Assembly (NCBI RefSeq): GCF_027943255.1 | Contig: NC_072893.1 | Location: 92,139,784-92,203,783, forward strand | Direction of reading: 5' to 3' | DNA length: 64,000 nt | Origin: Anastrepha obliqua | Taxonomy: Eukaryota; Arthropoda; Insecta; Diptera; Tephritidae | Shown here: one piece after another, positions 10,621-22,200 of the stretch | Layout: each line of letters starts with the position of its first letter | Position numbering within the stretch: position 1 is the first letter of the stretch | Position numbers and translations under genes: made by a program | Notes under the pieces: generated by a model | What the model saw: only the letters and a program-made list of their open reading frames with translations | The model's database searches: none | What the model was told of the DNA's origin: nothing

Positions 10621-12691
10621 GGAAATATGTATGTATGCTTATGTTAAAATTCTTAAATCTATTTTCATTTCGTCTGGCATACATTATTGGGGAATAAGCC
10701 ATATGTATTGAGTTCCATGGAAACCATAGAGCAACGATTAATTTTTGGTGGGAGGCTGTTTTGCTCCTACTCATCTGGGATCCATGTATCTATTCATGAA
10801 AGTGTATTATGAGGCTAACAAAAACATGTACCAGCTTTGTGTATCAGAAGTTATTAGCTTTGCTATATTATCTTAAGTTATCTCTGTCATCCCGACTCAA
10901 TGAACACTTAGCTTAGTAGAAGTAATCAATATACACATTGAGAAACTCTTGCAGTACAGAAAAGATTGAGATACGCTAAAAGGGGATTGAATTATTCTTC
11001 GTAGATTTGGAGCCACAATCCTTTTTCCAAAGTAGAAAAATAGTATACAACCAACAATGCCTTTCGAAGGTATTTCTTCGACTTTTTTTTAACAGCAGTG
11101 CAAGTCTATCGAACGAACTTCAGTTATAAATAAATATCCTCCTCTTGCAGAGTACCGTTTAAGTTGGTTTAGTTTTCCTGTGGCTTACAGTTGTTTTCAA
11201 TCGACGAAAAGCGGACAAAATTCAATACCACCCAGGTGGTTAGCTCAATAGAGTTGAAAATCGATACAACGAAACTTCATGGATTATGGAATTTAGGTAA
11301 CATTTAGAAAAGCAATGCTTCAAACATTTTTGTGATCAATGACATTTTGTAGTCCTTTCATATGTAAAATTATGCATTGGCTCTGATTAATTTTTTTTAC
11401 TCATTATTTCCCAGGAATGCATTTTCGAAAATTAAACTGGTAGAAAATAACTGTTTGACGCTTGTAATACTTAGCATGTGGTTTCTGTTAAAGGAAAAAA
11501 TTTACCCAAAATTAGTATTTATTAATTTTTAAGTAAAACGTTGAAGTAACTGAAAAATATTATGGATCTTTTTATAAGCCCCGCCGTGAAATGTAACATA
11601 TTTTCAAATTAGTAGTAGAAATTCACTTTTTGTGTACTCATGATTTTTTTTGTATTATATATACTCATGATTTTTTTTGTATTAATATAAATTAGTCGCA
11701 ATACAAAAAAAAACAATTTTTGGACAAATAAGTACAAATAATATCAGAATAAAACTAACCTTAAAATTTACAAAGTGTTTGGTTAATAAAACTTATTTAA
11801 ATAGGTTCTGTCTCTACTATTTAATAAATATAACAAAAATAAAAATGCAAAGTTTTGAAACTAACAAAGTATGCTAAGTTAATATAAAATTCTAATTTAA
11901 CTCATAACTTTCAAAAACATACATTAATTTCAAAATTTTCAGCTAGTTTTTTTATATCGTTTTTCTATTGTATTGTTATTACAAAGGACTCGTCATTATG
12001 AATATTGTAGCCCTTTATGTAAAATTTCATTGAATTTTAATTTAAATGGGATTTGTAAAAAGTAACCTTGAAACCATTTAATGAGACATATGATTTTTAT
12101 ACATTTGAATTTCTTCTTCTCAATTTTTTATTCCCTCTTTTTTTTGTAATCAGCGTCCTCGAAACGTCCTAAAAACACGGATGAGTGCTTGTAATGACAT
12201 TTATTGAATAAAGTATGCGAGCTGGTTAAGACATTTGAAGTCTTGAAGGGGACAAAGTGGCAGGTGGTAGCAACTGATTTTACATTCTCTTTGTAAAGAG
12301 GGTATGCAATATTGAAATATTGAAATATTTTTATAACACTTGGCTTTGAGAAGTGTGCAGTTTTCATAGTGCCATAGGACTATTACAAATGGAAGCTCCT
12401 CTGTATATGTAATATACAAAATATTTACTCAGCGAATATATTAATCAAACTTTCGCTAAAATTGTTCGAAAATCCTCATACAAAAACTCAAAAATTATGA
12501 TACAAATAATATGGTAAAATAATAGTAGAGATATGGAGCGATGATTTTGATAGAATGTTATAGAATTTTGTGGTTCTTGTCACTTTCCTTATCCCAAGAT
12601 TCAGCGTAGCACATTTCATCGCCTAGAATTTCTCAGCTGTGTGTTTGCAGCGGCATTACTGTCGACCACTGTTTCCTAGCACAAAAGTATA
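10621..12691. other. Gene-free AT-rich stretch with a short tandem duplication
   Basis: No gene recognised. Near 11636-11690 a unit of about 26 bp (TACTCATGATTTTTTTTGTA) is duplicated in tandem. The segment near 11490-11590 resembles the decayed subrepeats at 650-770 and 1090-1200. The minus-strand frames at 12128-12419 show no domain. Confidence 0.35.
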
Positions 12692-12695
12692 TTAA

Positions 12696-13426
12696 GGGGT
12701 CAGTCTACTTTGGAGACTCGAAAAAAAGGCTATATTCGTGATTTTTTTTTTGAGAAAACTATAAATGATAGTAATATAAAATTTGTTTGATTTATTAAAT
12801 AAAGTCTTAAAATTCAGAAATAAATTTTTTTTTATTCAATTTTATAGTATTTTTAGTAAAAAAATAGCAGTGAAGCGTAACGTCTCAAGCATGGGTTGGT
12901 GAGGCAGCTCCATCAGAACTCAAGAACGGCTTGTCTGAAACAAAAAAAATCAAAATGTTTCAGATTCAGTAAGATACTGGCTACAAAATGACCCTCGGAT
13001 ATTAGGTTTTAATGAAGACAAAAAAAATGGCTGATAAAAATGGAAAATTTTTGATAGAACGGTTTTTTTTTCGCATATTTAAAAAAAATATATAGTAAAA
13101 ATTTAAAATTTCAAAACCCCCGAGCGTCAATTTGGTGCAAATTATGTCTAGAATAGGTGATCCAAATTTTATGAAAATCGGTTGATTAGTTTTTGAGATA
13201 CAGTGGAGCTAGATTTTGAAAACGTTGTTTTGAGAAAAACGCGTTTAAAGTTTTTAATGCACGCTATAAGCGCAGGTAGACGAAATGATGTTCAGGTAAA
13301 AAAAAAATAGTTAGAGTGCTCGGATTTTCTTAAAATTTTTACACAATATTTCTGGATATATATACTTTCAAATTATGCAAAAAAAAAAAATTGAAAAATT
13401 TTAAAGTGACAAAGTAGACTAACCCC
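12696..13426. mobile_element. TTAA-flanked non-autonomous element, copy A
   Basis: A 731-bp unit lies between TTAA at 12692-12695 and TTAA at 13427-13430. The ends are inverted: GGGGTCAGTCTACTTTG at the left and CAAAGTAGACTAACCCC at the right. Inside, TGAGAAAAACGCGTTTAAAG (13231-13250) sits about 535 bp from the left end, and a GTCTGAAACAAAAAAAATCA block sits near 12933. Both are shared with copies at 17577-18302 and 53666-54399. No transposase frame is present. TTAA targets with G-rich ends fit the Kolobok or piggyBac groups; which one is inference. Confidence 0.85.
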
Positions 13427-13629
13427 TTAATGTATTAGGTTACCAAAGGCAACGGAGATTGAGCGATGAAATGAGGGATTTCACACAAGGTGATCGCTTC
13501 TGAGTTTTACTGCTAGCCTTCTCTTTAGAGAGAATACTTTTCATACCGCTGGGAGATCGTTGGTAGCAAGACGTTTACGAATCTGAATCTTCGACAACAG
13601 ACAGAATCGTTATAATGCATAAAAAATTA

Positions 13630-13780
13630 TCAAATTTCATAGAAAATCGTATCAAAAAGTCTAAAAAATGATGTAAAAATTCAGATATTTCTCAATAAAA
13701 TCATTATTATAGCCAAGAAATAGTTTCTATTGTAAATTTTCCAAGTCAATTATTTTGCATTTTTTTCTAGTACTATTTGT
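13630..13780 (+). repeat. Dispersed AT-rich repeat, copy 2 (partner at 330-500)
   Basis: It shares in order AAAATCGTATCAAAAAG, ATTTCTCAATAAAA, ATTATTATAGCCAAGAAA and CAATTATTTTGCATTTTTTT with 330-500. It is non-coding and no ends are identifiable. Confidence 0.45.
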
Positions 13781-14113
13781 TCTATAAAAATTCTAATTTA
13801 GCATAGTAACCTCGCTAATACGCTCAAGCATTCACATCATCACACCCTTGTCTGCCTGTCAAACTCACACCAAGGGTGCCTATAAAAAATAGGAAGAAGA
13901 AGAGTGTTTTTACTTTTATTTTTGTATGCGCGATGTATACTGATGATATAATTTGCAAATTGCCTTCTAATTTCCCACTAAAGTTAATTAATTCGAATCA
14001 AACGAAATTGTTCTACGAGCAAAATACTACAGCTCGGTCCTTTTTTTTAAGTAATATTTCAATCTCTTATAAAATTGCAAGTTTTTTTAACACATACAAC
14101 AGGAGTTTTTAAA

Positions 14114-14600
14114 GACTAAAATATAAAAAGCATTATACTAAATAAATTATAAAAGTTAACAAACTTGAGTAAAATAAAAATTATTTAAACAATCGAAACG
14201 TATGGCAGCGCCTTCCGATGTAATTACAACCATGTTGGGGCATTTTTGACATTTGTGTCATTTCTGTACTTGCGTCCGTGTTCTTTCATGGTTTTTCATT
14301 CTCTCGCTCTTCGTACTCAACTAGTGTTGTCGATTTCGGCGTACACGTGCATATCTACTCGCATGTACTCAACCACCACCTTAGCAACTATTGTTACTGG
14401 TTGTATTAAACAACCAATTACTCGTCGATTTTCGGTTACTCGAGTGCCAAGTACTTTTAAGTTCACATCACTAAACATGAGTCGGCAAATGTCAATTTTT
14501 GATGTGTAATAACAAAAGTAAAGGGATTTTCTATCGTGTGCTCGGATTCCTTTCATTACCTATTATTTTTTGTTATTAACTAATTAATTGAAGTAATAAA
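14114..14600 (+). promoter_or_regulatory. Upstream region of the RAD23-like gene
   Basis: About 490 bp of AT-rich DNA precede the ATG at 14601. No TATA box in a convincing position, no initiator plus downstream element and no intron boundary could be fixed by eye. The bases just before the ATG (AATAAAATGA) give an A at -3, as preferred in Drosophila-type start contexts. Frames at 14246-14509 (+) and 14317-14556 (-) overlap one another and have no recognisable content. Confidence 0.3.
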
Positions 14601-15506
14601 ATGAAGCTGCAAATTAAAACATTAAGCCAGAAATCGGTGATGGTGGACATCGATGCATCAAAGACTGTGTACGAACTAAAAAAGGAGCTGTCGCTCTTTC
14701 CAGACGTTGGAGTTAAGCCCGAATTGCAGAAGCTTATTTATGCCGGTAAAGTTCTTTTTAATGAGCAACCATTGAGTGCTTATAATATAGATGCGAAGAA
14801 ATTTCTTGTTGTAATGGTATTGAAGCAACCGGAGGATATTTTAGTTGAGACAGCGCCTTCAGGTGCTAGCAGTTCAATGTCCGCGACAGGCGAGGCAGCA
14901 AATGCTGCGGCAGGAAATACGCCAACGAAAGTGTCTGCAACACCACCAGAAGCTGAGGCGACACCACCACAACCAACAACCCCATCACCAGCCCCAACAG
15001 TGGCAGTTACCGCAAACGCTCCGGTCACAACACCACAACGCGTTGTAGCTGCTCGGCAAGAACCGCCTCAGCCAACGAGTGGCGCAAATGATGAAATGGT
15101 AGCAAATATTGTCAGCATGGGATATCCGGAGGTAGAAGTGCGTCGTGCATTAGCAGCAAGTTTCAATAATCCAGAACGCGCAATCGAATATTTAATTGAG
15201 GGTATACCCGACTCTGTGCTTATGCAGCCAGAAAATGTGCTGATGTACGGTGGGGACAGCGACGCTGAAGTGGGCATGTCGCCATTCGAAATGTTTCGCA
15301 GTGATCCGCTATTCAGGAATTTACGACGCGCTATACAGCAGCACCCCGAACTTATAAATGATGCCATCCAACGTGTTGGCGAAGCAAATCCCGCTATACT
15401 GCAATTAATCAACGAAAACCAACAAGAATTTCTCAGCTCGCTCATTGAGGGTTCCGATGATGACGATGATGATGACGAAGGGGCACCTGGTGGCGGTGGC
15501 AACTAA
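14601..15506 (+). CDS. Rad23-like: RAD23-like ubiquitin shuttle/repair protein, lacking the C-terminal UBA
   Basis: A single 301-codon open frame from ATG to TAA. Residues 1-77 form a ubiquitin-like domain (MKLQIKTLSQKSVMVDI, then KLIYAGKVLFNE and LVVMVL). An Ala/Pro/Thr-rich linker runs over about 78-160. A UBA domain lies at about 163-202, with the MGYPEVEVRRAL motif. Residues 226-285 form an STI1-like XPC-binding domain (SPFEMFRSDPLFRNLRR, then ILQLINENQQEFL). The tail is acidic and glycine-rich (seven Asp, then GAPGGGG). RAD23 proteins carry ubiquitylated cargo to the proteasome through the UBL and support nucleotide excision repair through XPC; those roles are family knowledge. Canonical RAD23 is about 400 residues and ends in a second UBA, which is absent here. 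The gene has no introns, which suggests a retrocopy or a specialised paralogue; Drosophila also has a shorter RAD23 paralogue (CG10694, from memory). No neighbouring gene is linked to it. Family assignment is very secure; function of this copy is inferred. Confidence 0.96.
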   Translation: MKLQIKTLSQKSVMVDIDASKTVYELKKELSLFPDVGVKPELQKLIYAGKVLFNEQPLSAYNIDAKKFLVVMVLKQPEDILVETAPSGASSSMSATGEAANAAAGNTPTKVSATPPEAEATPPQPTTPSPAPTVAVTANAPVTTPQRVVAARQEPPQPTSGANDEMVANIVSMGYPEVEVRRALAASFNNPERAIEYLIEGIPDSVLMQPENVLMYGGDSDAEVGMSPFEMFRSDPLFRNLRRAIQQHPELINDAIQRVGEANPAILQLINENQQEFLSSLIEGSDDDDDDDEGAPGGGGN

Positions 15507-15537
15507 ATGTCAATATGATGATTGGATTCTGTTTACA

Positions 15538-15550
15538 AATAAAAAATAAA
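15538..15550 (+). terminator. Overlapping poly(A) signals of the RAD23-like gene
   Basis: Two AATAAA hexamers (15538-15543 and 15545-15550) lie 32-44 bp after the stop codon, in a run reading AAATAAAAAATAAATAAA. They imply a very short 3' UTR. Position and sequence are seen directly; use is inferred. Confidence 0.65.
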
Positions 15551-15559
15551 TAAATTTTG

Positions 15560-16821
15560 AACTCATGATATATACATACATAAATACAGGATACATCATA
15601 AATACAGGACATGGACTATGTAATGACGGTTTGATTGAATAGTAAATAAATCGATTCTTTGTTTTAATTGCATAAGAGATCTTAGTACCTTTGTTTAGGT
15701 ATACCAAAAATATTTATTCCTTTTATTAGATGCTATTCACTAGTGACCTGTTTCACAAGTACGTTTGCTGCTACAACAACAACAAGAACAACAAAATAAC
15801 AATATTTTCATTATACAAAAATGTAACCCATTGTTTGAAGTGAATGTAATGAAGTTTCTGAGCTGAATAGCTAAATAAACTATTATAATAAATAAATATG
15901 TGTCACGTCTCCCTTATAATTCAATTATATTCTAATTGTTTGGACCGATTTAATGTGAAAAACCGCCCTTTCTTTATCTATGCACTTGATAATTAGTTTT
16001 CTTGTGGTATGATTGATAATTTCAGTAACTTGGGTAGGGTATTAGCATTATGAAGCTACGACAATAACACTCTGTGCTAGATGAAATGAAAAAATGAAAA
16101 ACTTGTATATCAAGAAATATTGTTTCAAAAATTTATGAAAAATTCACACCTCTTCATTTGTATAATAATTATTAAGTAAATAAAATTTTATTCATTGTAA
16201 GTAAATACATACATACATAGATGCAGGTATATACATACATATATACATATGTAATATAGTAGTACACATAACCCGATTGCTGCGCAGAAAGAGTGTATGA
16301 ACTGCTTCTTATTTTTTGAAATTCTTTGGATAATTTGATATATTTTGCTAATAGTAAGGCATTGATTGGAGGTAGTTGTAATATAGTATTGTATTTTAAA
16401 TATGCATGCTTGTACGAGTGTACACAATTGTACAATTATAATCATACATAGTGTGTATGTATGTATGCTAGATCCGCATATAGTTCTCATAGCCACCACA
16501 ATAGCGCAATTAATGTGACACCCCTTGGTGTTGAAAGCTGAGCGGCAGCATACAATAAAATTAACAGTGAGCGGTATGCGAACCTTTTTTTACTCACGGC
16601 ACAGCCAGCATGATGTTGTCGCGTCTAATGAGTTTCTCAAATAATTTTCAAGGATTTAAAATGGCAATGGCAATAATGAGTTCATTCTTTAGGAAAAATC
16701 GGCTGAAAAGGATTATGCAATATATTTCTGCTATGAAGCGAACTAATTTTACCAAAATTAGAATTCGTTCAATAGTGCCAGAATTAAATTATGTATATTA
16801 TAATCGACACCGCAGCCGAAT
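15560..16821. other. Gene-free AT-rich stretch
   Basis: It contains a duplicated ACATAAATACAGGAC-like phrase near 15580-15612, CAACAACAAGAACAAC triplets near 15775, and CATACATACATA microsatellite clusters at 16205-16250 and 16440-16470. The minus frames at 16172-16499 run through the microsatellites and are not credible genes. Confidence 0.4.
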
Positions 16822-17110
16822 GTGATGGTGCGTAACTGACATCCAATGTTTCCCTATTCGCCGCCACCTCGGGCATGAAACACCAATGATAGAATAAGTT
16901 TTTTCTAATATCGTTCGCCAATCGACAGGCGCCATTGCCTCCGAGTGTATTTTCTCCATGAAAAAGCTGCTCACAAAAACCATTTGCCGGTCGAAGGTGG
17001 CATAAAATTGTAGTCATTTCCATTTGTGGAAAAACATGAAAACGCACACCACAAATATGAGGAGAAGCTGGGTCAAAACACTTCAAAAAAGTGTAATAAT
17101 GACAATAAAC
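16822..17110 (+). repeat. SINE (tRNA-headed), copy with diverged head
   Basis: A diverged head (GTGATGGTGCGTAACTGACA) is followed by the body: TTTTTTCTAATATCG, GTATTTTCTCCATGAAAAAG, CATAAAATTGTAGTCATTTC, CATTTGTGGAAAAACATGAA, GAAAACGCACACCACAAATA and GAGGAGAAGCTGGGTCAAAA. The order matches the copy at 18320-18636. The minus frames at 16784-17116 are its translation shadow. Confidence 0.7.
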
Positions 17111-17572
17111 TAACAAAACTGAAAAGAGTCACTACAAAACTGGTTGTAAGAGAATAAAGATTGAAATGAAAAATGTAAAATGAAATGAATGAAAAGTGGA
17201 CATAGAGATTGAATAAATAATCTCATGGCGGTACTGCGATTATTGCTGAATTGATGTATTGATTAAGTGTGTATATGGAAACCTTAATTTCCTTCGAGAA
17301 GCGGTGTTAACATTCAAACATCAGAATTCTAATCCAAAAAAAACTAAAGCAAGACATGTTGGATGGTGGTGTCTTCTTCCCACTTTAGCAAAAATTATGC
17401 CCCCAAACTCCCTAAGCCACTAAAGGGAAATTATATTCATTTGGCCTCCCTGTATAGTTGTTGTAACAACCATATGCTATATTCCTCAAGGCAAATCGAA
17501 TACATCAGTCTATCGTTTTTGCGTATTCCTCATGAAAGTTGTTAAGTTCAAAATAGCCATCCTTAAGGGGTA
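17111..17572. other. Gene-free stretch between two repeats
   Basis: No recognisable coding or repeat content. The 60-codon frame at 17363-17545 has no family motif. Confidence 0.35.
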
Positions 17573-17576
17573 ACAC

Positions 17577-18302
17577 CACTGTACACGCGTGAAATAAACA
17601 CGATTTTTAAAGAATTTTTTTGTATAGAAGGAAAGGGAAAACAATCACTCTGATTTGGGAAGTTATTATTTATATACTAAAATACAAAACTACAAAGTTT
17701 GATCGAAAAATTTTACAAAATGGCGGCATAGGAGACATTTTTGTAATGTGGTTTCTCTTGAAAGAGCTCCGCGGCACGCAGCACAGAGGGTGCAAATTTT
17801 AGTCTGGAACAAGGAAATTTATTTTTTCTTAATCTAGATAAGAATAGCTAGAGAAACACGTAGGGGATTTAAAAAATATTTATTTTTGTGGAATTAGCAA
17901 GCATTTGAAAAAAAAACTCTATTTTGGACTAAAAAAACGGCACTTAAATAATTATAACAATCGTTTAAATTAATCTATCGAAAATCCTCTACGCTCTTCT
18001 CTTAAGAAGGTTATTTTACAGACGTAGTGAAAAACCTGATTAAAAATATTTAAAATTGTTTGAGTTATGCTGCGTGCCAATTTCAGAAAACGTGTTTTGA
18101 GAAAAACGCGTTTAAAGTTTGGAAATTTGGAGAAGTCGTTAGGTAGCAGTCACTAACGCTTGGTTAAAAGCTTAAAATATTTATGAAATAAACTTCGGTA
18201 ACGTACAAAACTTTTTGTTCTGTATTTTAAAAGGTTCAAAGAATTTTTTAAGCTTATAAAAAAAAAATCAATTTTTTGAAATTTCTACAGTGGTGTTACC
18301 CC
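17577..18302. mobile_element. TTAA-flanked non-autonomous element, copy B
   Basis: A 726-bp unit between TTAA 17573-17576 and TTAA 18303-18306. The ends are an inverted repeat of at least 16 bp: GGGGTAACACCACTGTA at the left, TACAGTGGTGTTACCCC at the right. The core GAGAAAAACGCGTTTAAAG lies at about 18099-18117, 521 bp from the left end, the same relative place as in copies A and C. GAGCTCCGCGGCAC and AGTCTGGAACAA blocks are also shared with A and C in altered form. The terminal repeat differs from copy A after GGGG, so A, B and C are related subfamilies. Confidence 0.85.
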
Positions 18303-18319
18303 TTAAGAAAAAACCATGG

Positions 18320-18636
18320 CGGCCGCCCTAGTGGAATGGTCTGGTGCGTTACTATCATTCGGGAGTGCGTAGGTTCGAATCTCCGTGCATGAATATCAAA
18401 TAATAGAAGAAAAAAGGTTTTTCTAATAGCGGTCGACCATCGACAGTCAATGACAAATCTCCGCGTGTATTTATTTCTGCCATGAAAAAGCTCCTCGTAA
18501 AAACTATTTGCTGTTCGGAGTCGGCTTAAAATTATAGGTCATTCCATTTTGTGGAACAACATCAAGACGCACACCAAAACAAATAGGATGAGGCCAAACA
18601 CCTAACAGAAGTGTACGCGCTAATCATTTATTTTTT
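18320..18636 (+). repeat. SINE with recognisable tRNA-like head, best copy in the window
   Basis: The head contains an A-box-like CTAGTGGAATGGTCTGGTGC and a B-box GGTTCGAATCTCC at about 18373. The body follows with TTTTTCTAATAGCGGTCG, TTTCTGCCATGAAAAAGCTC, CTGTTCGGAGTCGGC, CATTTTGTGGAACAACATC, AAGACGCACACC and AGGCCAAACACC, and it ends in GTGTACGCGC plus an AT-rich tail. This is a Pol III-type short interspersed element. It inserted just beyond TTAA element B. Confidence 0.85.
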
Positions 18637-20917
18637 TTAAAGAAAAAATCGTAAAGAAAATTGTATACAAGGTGGTCATATGAATAATACATTGGGTATT
18701 TAACACGTTGAGTGTCACCATACAACAAAAAAAATGGGGTTCGTCCGGCCACGATTTTTTTTTTACATAATACAATAGATTATTTGAAATTTTGAATAGG
18801 CCATATGATGCCACATTGGTCTCATACCCATAGGCCAAGCAGCATAAACAATGCAATGGCTCTAGTATGGCGTGAATACCCGACTACTAATAGCCTCTAT
18901 GAAGCAGCTGCATCAGCACAAACCGAAATCTCACACAATATACCGCAAGACCAAGTGTCACCACGAGGCCTGAAAGTCTCTTCGCACTGTGAGACCAATC
19001 TGGACTCACATGGCACTCAACGTGTTAAACGTAGATTACTTCCGAACGTCGGCTCATTTAATAAATTTTCACTCAACTCGTAAATGTTGGTGACCATCTA
19101 TTTTCCTACTCATACACTCAGAATCCTTCCGGTCATTTTGGTTAGCCTCATAAGGATACCATTTAAAATTAATCAGTTGTCTCAAACATCCTGCATATGT
19201 ATGTATGTACATATGTATATATTAATGCTTACTACCCCTTCTTCATTCCTTGCCATTCATACCGAAAATTTTTGTGGGTGGGTGTGGTTTGGCCCATTGT
19301 TTCTGCTGTTGGCGTGGGCCTTCACTTGCAGGCAATCACCGCGAAGAAAATCCAATTAATAGCCACAATACCAGCATCATTCTCGCTCCACCCCATCTCT
19401 CTTCACCGCACTGAGAAGCAGCGATTGAGGCGTTTGCCTGCTATCCGTTGCACACATTTCCATACGAATTTATCGCATTTTAAAACAAAAGTAAACATAT
19501 TGTAGACTATTTCAGAGCGCAATGCGTAACCGATAAGGATGAGCTGCTACGCAAACATGGACACAAGGACGCACATACACACATACGAATGCATGCTTGT
19601 GAAGATATGTGAAGTTTATGGATATGCCATGGTGTGCTACGCCTCCGAAGAAGTTGCAGTTGCATGCGATTGACCGTCACACAGCTTAAGTGATGCGGCT
19701 ACTTGTAGATTGAACTTTCACACGCATAATTTCAGCTACGCAAACAAGCATACATACATACATATATGTTCATACTTATGTATATTCATACATTCCTGAG
19801 TGTATACCAGAATGAGGACTTGCATTGATATCCAGCCAACATGAAAATGATCTAAAACAAATAATCGAATTGCCACGAAAAGTGGTAAAGAATATCTGTA
19901 TGTATTTATTTTTACATTCTAACTGTGCCAAAAGAGGGAAAGCGGCGCAGGACATATGACAGCAAGATGTGTTTATATAAGGCTTATACATTACATGCAA
20001 ATATACTTATATACATACATACGTATATATCCCTCATTTGGCTTTGGGAAGGGCTTTTCGTTGTTAAGCTTTAACTGTGGAAGTACACAAATTTGTTTGC
20101 TTTGCTAAGACATTACGTTACTTGGGTTTGAGTATTTACACAAACGATTAATTTGCCTCACAATAAATGAAATTATCACAGGAACAACATCATCTACCTC
20201 TTAACCTAGGAATAATGGATTAGATGGGCTCTTTACCTTGCATCAAAATAATTATATTGAATGCAGACCTCCTTTATAAAGGGTGTCCCAAATACATAAA
20301 TGTCCTCGATAAGAAGGTCGCATAGACCTATCGGATGCAATAAAAAAACCTATATAAAAATAAGTAAAACCAATGTGAAGAAACTGAAATCAGTTAAAAA
20401 AATACGCCAATATGAGAAAAGTATCATGTTAAAATCCAAGTAAAATTTACGAGATAAAAATACACGAAAAATCAAAAGAAATTTCGTTTAATAAATGAAA
20501 ACGAAATGCACTAAAAGGTTTATCAAATCATCGATTTAACCATAAAATAGTTTAACCTTATCCAAGAAATATAGTAACACTATAAAGATAAATGGGAGCC
20601 ACCGTAGTAGCGGTATAGACAACTACAGGTTTACGTCAAAATATAGTTTTATCTCACAGACGGTGGAATACCCTGGCGTTTGGTGGATTTTCATCCCGCC
20701 ATTTTAATTAAAGTTAAAAAGAATTTTATATAGTATTTCGAATCCCGCTACACTTGTCTAACTGGAAATATCAAGGGACCAATATTTTATTCCGAGTTGA
20801 TGCGTTTGCTGGAAATCGAGTTTTTCGAGTTTTGCTTGAATAGCAGGCGGTCACCAGAACCATGAAAGTTATGCTGCTTCCAATTCTGGAAACTCTATTT
20901 CGTTTTGGTAATAATAA
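18637..20917. other. Gene-free stretch with microsatellites
   Basis: CATATGTATGTATGTACATA clusters lie at 19190-19220, 19750-19800 and 20005-20030. The frames at 18805-19083, 19084-19359 and 19197-19505 (+) show no domain, and the last two cross microsatellite DNA. A phrase at about 20594-20630 (GGAGCCACCGTAGTAGCGG) recalls the head of another fly SINE but the body does not follow. Confidence 0.35.
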
Positions 20918-21606
20918 CACAGGCCAACAACCAAAAAACTTTTTCGATAATTTTAACTAATTACTTTGTAATTTGGTGCCTTGATTACGAAAAAAATTAT
21001 TAAAAAGTTATATCACCCATCAATTTTTCACATTTTACAATTAAGTAAAAATAAAGTTGATGTACCAAAATTTATCGGATATCTTTCACAGTCCTGCGAG
21101 GTACAGTTTCTAAAACGGCTATGGGTGTTTCTTGAAGGGTTTTTTATGCTGAAAACGAATATGACCTTGAAAATGCTCCAGTACGTCAGGATTTTTGGCA
21201 ATTTGAGGTTAAATAGTCAAAAAATGCAGATTTTGGCCATTTTTTAAATTTTTTTTTGAGCAAGATAAAGTTTTTTTTTTAATTTTCCACAACGGCATCG
21301 CAAAGTACTAGTCTTCAGCTTTTAAATCCATTTATAAAAATATTTTTGCGATTAATATTGTATAAAAAAAGTTATACTATTTTGAATTCGCCCTTTACAG
21401 GGGCGTTAGAGAGTTAGAAAGGTTGAATTTGCATATCTAAAAGTCTCCAATTCAAAATAGAATAACTTTTTTTATATTAATCGTAAAAATATTTTTAAAA
21501 AAGGACCTTAAAGCTAAAGAGTAGTACTTTGCGATGCCGTTGTGGAAAATTAAAAAAAAACTTTACCTTGCTCAAAAAAAATTTTGAGAGATTTTGCAGG
21601 CCTGTG
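20918..21606. mobile_element. Foldback element with CACAGGCC termini and a long internal palindrome
   Basis: The outer ends are an exact 8-bp inverted repeat, CACAGGCC (20918-20925) and GGCCTGTG (21599-21606). Inside lies a palindrome with arms of about 145 bp (about 21244-21390 and 21448-21590). Diagnostic phrases TTTTCCACAACGGCATCGCA (left) and TGCGATGCCGTTGTGGAAAA (right) are exact complements. The loop is about 57 bp. No clear target duplication was found in the AT-rich flanks. The plus frame at 20981-21247 shows no transposase motif. Superfamily unknown. Confidence 0.7.
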
Positions 21607-22017
21607 TAATTATTATTATTTAGTATCTTGAGTGCGCTGAATGTAAGACACTTCGCCCTAAAGGATCTTCGCGATCGCTATAAGCTTCTAAAAACAACAA
21701 CATGAGTATGGAAGTTATTGTGAAAAACTGGATTCCTATTGCAACTTTACCAGTTCTTTGCTCTCTTAATACTAGCTAAAAGTTACGTCAATAGTTTTGA
21801 TTTGAAAAAGTTTTTTATCAATATTAGTCCCGAAAAAAGTACTGAAAATAATGCAGTAATGACGACTAGAATTAATTTATTTTTAAAGTTTTAGTGTGAA
21901 TAGTAATCTACCTGGCTGTGCTTAGAATTATTTACATTTTCCTGTTACCGAGATTATAACTTATAAACGGCCAAATGAACGATCATCAAATTAAACTCGT
22001 GAAAACTTTTTTTGTTA
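21607..22017. other. Gene-free stretch
   Basis: No gene or repeat was recognised here. Confidence 0.35.
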
Positions 22018-22200
22018 GCTTTCGTCTATCGGCAAGTAATGGCAAACATGCGAGAGCATTTCTACTATGAAAATCTACTTTACTGTTCGGATACGGTTTG
22101 AAACAAAAGCACATATCATTTGTAGGATAAAATCAAAGCGCACACCGCAAATTGGAGGAGAATTTCGGTCAAAGATCTGATCTTTATAGAAATATTAACT
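22018..22200 (+). repeat. SINE, diverged body fragment
   Basis: It contains CTATCGGCAAGTAATGGCAA, CATTTCTACTATGAAAATC, CTGTTCGGATACGGTTTGAA, AAGCGCACACCGCAAATTGG and AGGAGAATTTCGGTCAAAGA in the SINE body order. No head is recognisable. Confidence 0.55.

Noticed and set aside
14780..15502. Minus-strand frames of 82 and 144 codons and a shifted plus frame
   Set aside because: Shadows of the RAD23-like gene.
18373..18386. B-box-like GGTTCGAATCTCC as a tRNA gene
   Set aside because: No foldable cloverleaf or acceptor stem; it is the head of the SINE at 18320-18636.
20594..20700. GGAGCCACCGTAGTAGCGG as the head of a second SINE family
   Set aside because: The following sequence lacks a B box and the expected body.
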